Source of the DNA: an uncultured Leucobacter sp. | Lineage (GTDB): Bacteria > Actinomycetota > Actinomycetes > Actinomycetales > Microbacteriaceae | Reading direction: 5' to 3' | Assembly: GCA_937967375.1 (NCBI GenBank) | Contig: CALCJF010000099.1 | Span: forward strand, 1 to 8,173 | DNA: 8,173 bases | Part shown: positions 4,881-8,173 of the stretch, piece after piece | How positions within the stretch are numbered: the stretch's first letter is position 1 | How the letters are laid out: each line of letters starts with the position of its first letter | Notes under the pieces: model-generated | Databases searched by the model: none | Seen by the model: the letters and a program-made list of their open reading frames with translations, nothing else | Told to the model about the DNA's origin: nothing | Program-made: the position numbers and the translations under genes

Positions 4881-7535
4881 CTAGCCGACCAAACTACGGC
4901 GAATCTCAGCGAGCGCATCGTCGATCTTCGCTGGATCGGCGCCGCCACCCTGCGCGAGATCGTCTTTGCCGCCACCGCCGCCGCCGAGCACCTGAGCGCC
5001 AAGCTTTGCGAGTGCACCGGCCTTCGCGCCAGCATCGCGGGCTGCCTGCGTGGTCGCCGCGATCACAACCGGCTTGCCGACAGCGTCGCCCGCGAGCACC
5101 ACGACCGCTGCCTCCGACGCGAGCCGGTCGCGCAGCTGCTGCACCAGGCCACGCACATCATCGGCCGAGCCGACCGTGCCGAGCGAGGCGAGCACCACCT
5201 TGAGCGCTCCGATCTGTTCGGCGCCAGCAAGCAGGGCGGGCATGCGCTCCCCCAGCTTTGCGGCTTCGAGCTGCGCAATCTTCTTCTCCGCAGCCTTGAG
5301 CTGCGCAGAAAGATCGCTGACGCGTTCGACAAGCTCGAGGCGCGGCACTTTGAGCCCAGACGAGAGCTGCTGCACGATCGTGCGCTCGACCGCGAAGTTA
5401 CGAAACGCTTCGATGCCGACGAGTGACTCGATGCGGCGGTTCGTGCTGCCGACCGAGCTCTCGCCGATCAGGTTGATCATGCCGACCTCGGCCGAGCTCG
5501 ATACGTGCGTGCCCGCGCAAAGCTCACGCGACCACGGGCCGCCGATCTCGACCATGCGCACGCGGTCGCCGTACTTTTCGCCGAACAGCGCCATCGCGCC
5601 GAGCGCCTTGGCGTCGTCGAGAGACATCTCGCGCGTCACGACCTCGTAGTCGCTGCGCACCGCGAGGTTCGAGATCTCTTCGATCTCGCTCTTCGTCTCA
5701 GCGCTCAGCGCCTCGCTGTGCGTGAAGTCGAGCCTCAGGTAGCCTGCCTTGTTGTACGAACCCGCCTGGTGTGCACCCGAGCCCAGCACCTCGCGCAGCG
5801 CGGCGTGCACGATGTGCGTGCCCGAGTGCGCCTGCGTGGCTCCCCTGCGGTAGTCGGCGTCGACGTGAGTCTCGGCGCGGGCATCGACAGCTACCGTTCC
5901 GATGTTGACCTTCACGGTGTGCACGATGAGACCGGGCACCGGCTTCTGCACGTCGAGCACCTCGGCCTCGAAACCGTCACCGATGATCACGCCCTGATCG
6001 CTGTCCTGGCCACCAGACTCTGCCCAGAGGCTGGTCTCGGCGAGCACCAGCTCGGCGATCTGCCCCTCGCTGGCCGCCGCTACCGGCAGACCGTCGACGA
6101 CGATGCCGAGCACGCGGCTCTCGTGCACGAACTCGTCGTATCCGACGAACGCGGTCTCGCCCAGGCCGCGCAGCTCTTTGTACACCGAAAGGTCGGCGCG
6201 CTGCCCCTTCTTGGCCTTCGCGTCGGCTTTCGCGCGATCCTTTTGCTCTTGCATCAGCGTGGTGAAGACCTCGCGGTCGACGCTCACGCCCGCCTCTTCG
6301 GCGACCTCGAGCGTCAGCTCGATCGGAAACCCGTAGGTGTCGTGCAGCAGAAACGCGGTGTCGCCCGGCAGTGTGGTGCCCTCGCCCTTTGCTGCGGCGA
6401 CCGCGTTGTCGAGAATCTGGGTGCCCGAGTTCAGCGTGCGCAAGAAGGTCTTCTCTTCGGCGTACGCGGCACGCGAGATGAAGTCGTAACCGTGCTCGAC
6501 CTCGGGATAGGCGGCCTTCATCGCGTCGCGGGATGCCGGGAAGAGCGTCTCGAACGTTGGCCCCTCGACACCGAGCAGGCGCATGGAGCGCACCACACGA
6601 CGCAGCAGGCGGCGAAGAATGTAGCCTCGGCCCTCGTTCGAGGGAGTGACCCCGTCGGCGATCAGCATGAGGCCACTGCGCACGTGATCCGCGATGACGC
6701 GCAGGCGCACGTCGTCGTCGTGGTTCTCGCCGTAAGTCTTGCCCGCAAGCTTCGCGGCAGCGTCGAGCACTGGGCGCACCTGGTCGATCTCGTACATGTT
6801 CTCGACACCCTGCTTGATGAAAGCAACGCGCTCGAGCCCCATGCCGGTATCGATGTTCTGCTTGGGCAGCGGGCCGACGATATCGAAGTCGATCTTCGAC
6901 TTCACGTTCGTGATCTGGTACTGCATGAACACGAGGTTCCAGATCTCGACATAGCGATCGTCGTCGGTTGCCGGGCCGCCATCGACGCCATACTCTGGGC
7001 CGAGATCGAAGAAGATCTCGCTGCAGGGGCCCGCGGGGCCGGGCTGACCGGTCGACCAGTAGTTCGTGTCTTTGCCCAGGCGCTGAATGCGCTCCTCGGG
7101 CAAGCCGGCGATCTCGCGCCAGAGGCCGAACGCTTCGTCGTCGTCCTCGTAGACGGTGACCCAGAGATCCTTTGCGTCGAAGCCAAGACCCCCGTCTTCT
7201 TCGGAGGTGGTCAGCAGCTCCCATGCGAAGCGAATGGCGCCCTCTTTGAAGTAGTCGCCGAAAGAGAAGTTGCCGCACATCTGGAAGAAAGTGCCGTGGC
7301 GCGGGGTGCGGCCGACCTCTTCGATGTCATTGGTGCGAATACACTTCTGCACGCTCGTGGCTCTATCGTACGGCGCAGGCACCAAACCCGAGAGGTACGG
7401 CACGAACGGCACCATGCCCGCAACCGTAAACATCAGGCTCGGGTCATCGCTTACCAATGAGGCCGACGGCACCACCGTATGGCCCTGACGTTCGAAGAAG
7501 TTCAGCCAGCGCTGACGAATCTCTGCGGTCTGCAT
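4881..7535 (-). CDS. alaS: Alanine--tRNA ligase
   Basis: AlaRS charges tRNA-Ala with alanine and hydrolyses mischarged Ser- or Gly-tRNA-Ala. The 884-residue length is typical and all four parts are present. The class II catalytic core has RATSVQKCIRTNDIE (58-72), the motif-2 region HGTFFQMCGNFSFGDYF (80-96) and motif 3 GRGYILRRLLRR (302-313). A tRNA-recognition/helical region and the editing domain follow; the editing domain has AESGGQ (505-510) and zinc ligands H570 and H574 (HSGTH) with C673 and H677 (CAGTH). A coiled-coil stretch lies at about 738-760. The C-Ala/DHHA1 domain contains the glycine-rich GGGGGGKDDLAQGGG (851-865). No catalytic residue looks missing. I chose the ATG at 7533-7535 (MQTAEIRQRW). 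GGAGG (7548-7552) lies 12 nt upstream, inside the end of the preceding small gene, whose stop is 1 nt away. A longer in-frame start at 7655 would add 40 residues antisense-like in composition. Confidence 0.98.
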   Translation of the reverse strand: MQTAEIRQRWLNFFERQGHTVVPSASLVSDDPSLMFTVAGMVPFVPYLSGLVPAPYDRATSVQKCIRTNDIEEVGRTPRHGTFFQMCGNFSFGDYFKEGAIRFAWELLTTSEEDGGLGFDAKDLWVTVYEDDDEAFGLWREIAGLPEERIQRLGKDTNYWSTGQPGPAGPCSEIFFDLGPEYGVDGGPATDDDRYVEIWNLVFMQYQITNVKSKIDFDIVGPLPKQNIDTGMGLERVAFIKQGVENMYEIDQVRPVLDAAAKLAGKTYGENHDDDVRLRVIADHVRSGLMLIADGVTPSNEGRGYILRRLLRRVVRSMRLLGVEGPTFETLFPASRDAMKAAYPEVEHGYDFISRAAYAEEKTFLRTLNSGTQILDNAVAAAKGEGTTLPGDTAFLLHDTYGFPIELTLEVAEEAGVSVDREVFTTLMQEQKDRAKADAKAKKGQRADLSVYKELRGLGETAFVGYDEFVHESRVLGIVVDGLPVAAASEGQIAELVLAETSLWAESGGQDSDQGVIIGDGFEAEVLDVQKPVPGLIVHTVKVNIGTVAVDARAETHVDADYRRGATQAHSGTHIVHAALREVLGSGAHQAGSYNKAGYLRLDFTHSEALSAETKSEIEEISNLAVRSDYEVVTREMSLDDAKALGAMALFGEKYGDRVRMVEIGGPWSRELCAGTHVSSSAEVGMINLIGESSVGSTNRRIESLVGIEAFRNFAVERTIVQQLSSGLKVPRLELVERVSDLSAQLKAAEKKIAQLEAAKLGERMPALLAGAEQIGALKVVLASLGTVGSADDVRGLVQQLRDRLASEAAVVVLAGDAVGKPVVIAATTQAARDAGAKAGALAKLGAQVLGGGGGGKDDLAQGGGADPAKIDDALAEIRRSLVG

Positions 7536-7536
7536 G

Positions 7537-7761
7537 CTATTTTTTTGCCTCCAGCTTGGCGAGACGGCGCTCGACGTCATCGAGCGCATCAGAAAACTCT
7601 TCCTCCGCAACGCGATACCCCTCGGCGAGTGCATCGCCAAACTCACGCGCGCCACGGTTCACCTGGTCGAAGAAGCGACGCCCGCCCGGGGTCTGATTCA
7701 CGAAGTGCGCGCCAACGAAGCCGAGTGCAACCCCGACCACGAGCCATGACAGTCTGCGCAT
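7537..7761 (-). CDS. Small single-pass membrane protein of the rpsD-alaS interval
   Basis: A 74-residue protein starting MRRLSWLVVGVALGFVGAHFVNQ. Residues about 4-22 form one hydrophobic helix after two arginines, so a membrane anchor with the C-terminus probably in the cytoplasm. The rest (25-74) is charged and likely helical: repeated acidic/basic heptads such as EEEFSDALDDVERRLAKLEAKK could make a short coiled coil. The start is well supported, since GGAGAG (7767-7772) is 5 nt upstream of the ATG. Many Actinobacteria carry a small protein of this topology in the same place ahead of alaS (the DUF6167-type family in Streptomyces). I infer kinship from position and shape, not from a search. 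Function is unknown. It ends in A7 plus TAG, 1 nt before the alaS ATG, and is probably the first gene of the operon. Confidence 0.8.
   Translation of the reverse strand: MRRLSWLVVGVALGFVGAHFVNQTPGGRRFFDQVNRGAREFGDALAEGYRVAEEEFSDALDDVERRLAKLEAKK
7540..7546 (-). other. A7 slippery run at the small-gene/alaS junction
   Basis: The coding strand reads GCA AAA AAA TAG C ATG, with seven A residues directly before the stop of the small membrane-protein gene and 5 nt before the alaS start. In the zero frame the run has the A_AAA_AAA layout of slippery sites. Reading-frame change of +1 (or loss of one A in the transcript) would pass the TAG and join the alaS frame as KNSM. Whether slippage happens is unknown. 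Confidence 0.4.
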
Positions 7762-7857
7762 GTGTTCTCTCCAGTTCTCAGTGATGTTTCTTGCACGCGC
7801 GACCTGCGTGCGTGTTACGAATCTTGCGAGCCCCTCACGAAGCGCGCTGGCCTGCCA

Positions 7858-7885
7858 AGTCTAGCGTTCGCCGCTTGCCCAGAAA
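7858..7885 (-). promoter_or_regulatory. Possible promoter of the small gene-alaS-...-MBL operon
   Basis: On the minus strand a TAGACT hexamer (7858-7863) fits TANNNT, and TTTCTG (7880-7885) lies 16 nt upstream as a poor -35. The placement, immediately downstream of the rpsD terminator and about 100 nt ahead of the first gene, is sensible. The leader between 7762 and 7857 shows only a small GCACGC/GCGTGC inverted pair and no T-box or other recognisable riboswitch. Pattern match is weak. Confidence 0.3.
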
Positions 7886-7887
7886 GG

Positions 7888-7925
7888 AAAGAGCGCCGGG
7901 ATCCTCACGGAACCCGGCGCTCTTT
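7888..7925 (-). terminator. Rho-independent terminator after rpsD
   Basis: AAAGAGCGCCGGG (7888-7900) is an exact reverse complement of CCCGGCGCTCTTT (7913-7925), giving a 13-bp stem. A 1x1 mismatch, 3 more pairs (TCC/GGA) and a TCAC loop complete a compact hairpin. In the rpsD direction it is followed by TTTCCTTTCT, a reasonable U-rich tail. The A/T ends make it usable on both strands, but no plus-strand gene is present. It separates the ribosomal-protein transcript from the alaS operon. Confidence 0.88.
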
Positions 7926-7940
7926 GCAGCAAGCTGAAGC

Positions 7941-7956
7941 TTAGCGACCCGAGTAG
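7941..7956 (-). repeat. 16-bp direct copy of the rpsD 3' end, downstream copy
   Basis: TTAGCGACCCGAGTAG occurs here and again at 8018-8033, where it encodes the last codons and stop of rpsD (YSGR-stop on the minus strand). The two copies are identical over 16 bp, differ on both sides, and are offset by 77 bp. The present copy ends 15 nt before the terminator, which is the spacing one would expect for the original rpsD stop codon. Confidence 0.85.
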
Positions 7957-7980
7957 CGGCCGCCGCTTGCGCGGCCGCCG
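7957..7980. repeat. GC-rich hairpin with repeated GCGGCCGCCG
   Basis: CGGCCGCCGC (7957-7966) pairs with GCGGCCGCCG (7971-7980) across a four-base loop, with 5 bp, one mismatch (7961/7976), then 4 bp. On the minus strand the loop is GCAA, a stable GNRA tetraloop. The decamer GCGGCCGCCG also occurs as a direct repeat at 7956-7965 and 7971-7980. It lies between the rpsD stop codon and the terminator; it has no U-tract and its role is unknown. Confidence 0.6.
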
Positions 7981-7998
7981 ACAACTCAGTACTTATTG

Positions 7999-8039
7999 CG
8001 AGTACTACTCGTGTCGTTTAGCGACCCGAGTAGTACTCG
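7999..8039 (-). repeat. Inverted repeat enclosing the rpsD stop codon
   Basis: CGAGTACTACTCG (7999-8011) and CGAGTAGTACTCG (8027-8039) are perfect 13-bp reverse complements. Inside them, after one mismatch, GTCG (8013-8016) pairs with CGAC (8022-8025). On the rpsD transcript this folds to a hairpin of 13 plus 4 bp whose five-base loop, CUAAA, holds the UAA stop codon. The right arm is rpsD coding sequence (EYYS codons), so the left arm is in effect an inverted partial copy of the gene end. Confidence 0.85.
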
Positions 8040-8173
8040 ACGACCAGCTGCACGTCACAGGTCACGGGGACCTCTGCGCGCTTCGGGCGACGCACGAGGC
8101 GCGCCTGCAGCTTGTCGAGCTCGACCTCGAGGTAGCCCGGAACCGGGGGCAGCACCTCGGCGTGACCGCCGGC
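8018..8173 (-). CDS. rpsD: 30S ribosomal protein S4, C-terminal 51 codons (cut by window edge)
   Basis: The minus-strand frame from 8173 down to the TAA at 8018-8020 encodes 51 residues beginning AGGHAEVLPPVPGYLEVEL and ending DVQLVVEYYSGR. This matches the conserved C-terminal segment of S4, with a short basic stretch RRPKRAEVP and the closing VEYYS. S4 is a primary 16S rRNA-binding protein of the small subunit and part of the translational-accuracy centre. Only the end is present, because the gene runs off the window. It sits upstream of the alaS cluster, as in many Actinobacteria, and is isolated from it by the terminator at 7888-7925. The 3' end is unusual in being repeated downstream in direct and inverted form. 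Confidence 0.95.
   Translation of the reverse strand, partial: AGGHAEVLPPVPGYLEVELDKLQARLVRRPKRAEVPVTCDVQLVVEYYSGR

Noticed and set aside
5977..7278. A 433-codon Arg-rich minus-strand frame inside alaS
   Set aside because: Same strand but wrong frame as alaS; the composition (mostly Arg, Gly, Ala) is that of an out-of-frame reading of GC-rich coding DNA.
5505..7460. A 651-codon open frame on the plus strand
   Set aside because: It lies entirely antisense to alaS, whose conserved motifs fill the region. Long antisense frames are expected in GC-rich genes with few A/T-rich stop codons. The translation shows no recognisable family motif and there is no ribosome binding site.
7762..7887. A T-box or other riboswitch controlling alaS
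   Set aside because: The leader is only about 100 nt, comes before the small membrane gene, and shows no T-box sequence, specifier stem or antiterminator/terminator pair.
7941..8039. A CRISPR-like or phage array from the repeats near rpsD
   Set aside because: Only two direct copies of 16 bp exist, they include rpsD coding bases, and there are no regularly spaced further units or cas genes.

Overview
This window looks like one draft-assembly contig from a high-GC Gram-positive bacterium (Actinobacteria). The family Microbacteriaceae, perhaps a Leucobacter-like organism, is my best guess from the protein flavour and gene order, but I cannot prove it from sequence alone. Supporting signs are strong G/C preference at third codon positions, GTG and possibly TTG starts, and an order rpsD - small membrane protein - alaS - ruvX - mltG - aroE - ... 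- aroC that is familiar from actinobacterial chromosomes. The first 46 bases are not genomic: they match an Illumina TruSeq index adapter, which cuts aroC and creates a false stop codon at the junction.

All genes lie on the minus strand, so transcription runs from high to low coordinates. At the right edge is the last 51 codons of rpsD (ribosomal protein S4). It is followed by an odd 77-bp stretch carrying a direct and an inverted partial copy of the rpsD 3' end plus two hairpins, then a strong rho-independent terminator (7888-7925). A new transcription unit probably begins just after it: a small single-pass membrane protein, alaS, ruvX, mltG, aroE, a NUDIX hydrolase and a metallo-beta-lactamase-fold hydrolase. 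These seven genes are separated by 1-3 nt or overlap by 4-8 nt, so they look like a single translationally coupled operon. A gap of about 190 nt with several hairpins and a possible promoter separates this from aroC, truncated by the contig end.

Functionally the operon is housekeeping. It holds alanyl-tRNA charging (AlaS), the Holliday-junction-resolvase-like/rRNA-processing YqgF protein (RuvX), peptidoglycan strand-length control (MltG), and two shikimate-pathway steps (AroE, AroC). A NUDIX (NUDT19-like) and MBL-fold (LACTB2-like) pair sits between the two aro genes. I did not find a novel defence, mobile or biosynthetic system. The places most worth a second look are the 77-bp repeat-flanked segment at the rpsD 3' end, the A7 slippery run at the small gene/alaS junction, the long hairpin ahead of aroC, and the adapter artefact.
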